Shown piece after piece: positions 13,509-13,771 of a stretch of DNA of 13,771 nt. A model generated the notes under the pieces. That model was given only the letters and a program-made list of their open reading frames with translations. It made no database searches and was not told the DNA's origin. The stretch covers positions 1-13,771 of the forward strand of contig QZAC01000049.1 of the NCBI GenBank assembly GCA_003838065.1, read 5' to 3'. Within the stretch, counting starts at the first letter, position 1. Each line of letters starts with the position of its first letter. The stretch is from Methanocalculus sp. MSAO_Arc2 (lineage in GTDB: Archaea; Halobacteriota; Methanomicrobia; Methanomicrobiales; Methanocorpusculaceae). The translations under genes and the position numbers were made by a program.

Positions 13509-13771
13509 ATGATGAAACGCACTATTATCAATCTAACTCTTGGAATGCTGCTGACGCTGGCTCTTCTTGTTATGCCAGCAATAGCAGATTCTGAAGAGAT
13601 CGGAACCATGAGTGAAGAGATCAAAATTGAGAGTCTCGAGGATATACCTGACATTGAAGTCGAATTTGGGACTGCATTTGATGACATAGAATTGCCCACA
13701 ACAGTTCAGGCAACCTTAAGCGATGGCTCCCCTGAAACAGTTGAGATCGACTGGTCGGCTGCTGAAGCCAG
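13509..13771 (+). CDS. Secreted protein with Ig-like (Big_4-type) domain, 5' part
   Basis: The first 87 codons of a gene that continues beyond the window. The N-terminus is a Sec-type signal peptide: a basic start (MMKR), a hydrophobic core (LGMLLTLALLVM) and a likely cleavage after PAIA (about residue 26). The mature part is strongly acidic, then reads VEFGTAFDDIELPTTVQATL followed by SDGS and VEIDW. This matches the opening strands of group 4 bacterial Ig-like domains (G-T, L-P-x-x-V, S-D-G-S, V-x-W). Such domains occur in large repeat-built surface or adhesion proteins. GGTGATC at 13498-13504, 4 nt before ATG 13509, is a very good Shine-Dalgarno site and fixes the start (a second ATG follows directly). 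An extracellular location is well supported; the full domain set is unknown. Confidence 0.85.
   Translation, partial: MMKRTIINLTLGMLLTLALLVMPAIADSEEIGTMSEEIKIESLEDIPDIEVEFGTAFDDIELPTTVQATLSDGSPETVEIDWSAAEA

Noticed and set aside
13235..13699. 154-codon minus-strand frame at the right end
   Set aside because: It is antisense to the signal peptide and Ig-like domain of a gene with a strong ribosome site, and has no motif of its own.

Overview
The window looks like chromosomal DNA of a methanogenic euryarchaeon, most likely of the order Methanomicrobiales. The signs are archaeal: two tRNA genes without an encoded CCA end, TATA-box promoters with at least two near-leaderless starts, Shine-Dalgarno sites of the GGTGATC type, a metG with archaeal-style zinc knuckles plus a fused tRNA-binding domain, and several small zinc-ribbon proteins of a kind frequent in methanogens. 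The genus cannot be read from this sequence alone. No insertion sequence, integrase or CRISPR array is visible, so most of the window is ordinary core and near-core genome.

Layout from left to right. (1) 1-105: the last codons of enolase on the + strand, then about 470 nt without a convincing gene. (2) 2403-578, minus strand: a compact three-gene operon encoding an alpha-alpha toroid (prenyltransferase/squalene-oxidase repeat) protein, a short zinc-ribbon/HEAT-like protein and a winged-helix-like protein, behind a leader with two neighbouring hairpins. (3) 6231-2566, minus strand: ferritin, a copper(I) P1B-type ATPase, and a protein with two zinc ribbons, which together form a metal-handling block. 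(4) 6386-9002, + strand: tRNA-Arg(TCT), a SAM methyltransferase with a long unassigned N-terminal domain, and threonine ammonia-lyase with an ACT domain. (5) 11045-9003, minus strand: methionyl-tRNA synthetase, whose stop codon touches that of threonine ammonia-lyase. (6) 11090-11821, + strand: an unknown 243-residue protein, divergent from metG over 44 nt and convergent with (7) a DHH/DHHA1 phosphoesterase on the minus strand (12805-11798), with a 24-nt overlap. (8) tRNA-Phe(GAA), a 440-nt repeat-rich intergenic stretch, and the start of a secreted protein with an Ig-like (Big_4-type) domain that runs off the window.

How the genes fit together: ferritin (iron storage) and CopA (copper export) suit joint protection against metal and redox stress. 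The other genes are housekeeping (glycolysis/gluconeogenesis, aminoacylation, amino-acid metabolism, nucleotide or RNA-fragment turnover). The parts least explained by known families are the 578-2403 operon, the double zinc-ribbon protein, the methyltransferase N-terminal domain, the 243-residue protein and the repeat-rich DNA before the secreted protein. No clear evidence of a wholly new defence or mobile system was found.
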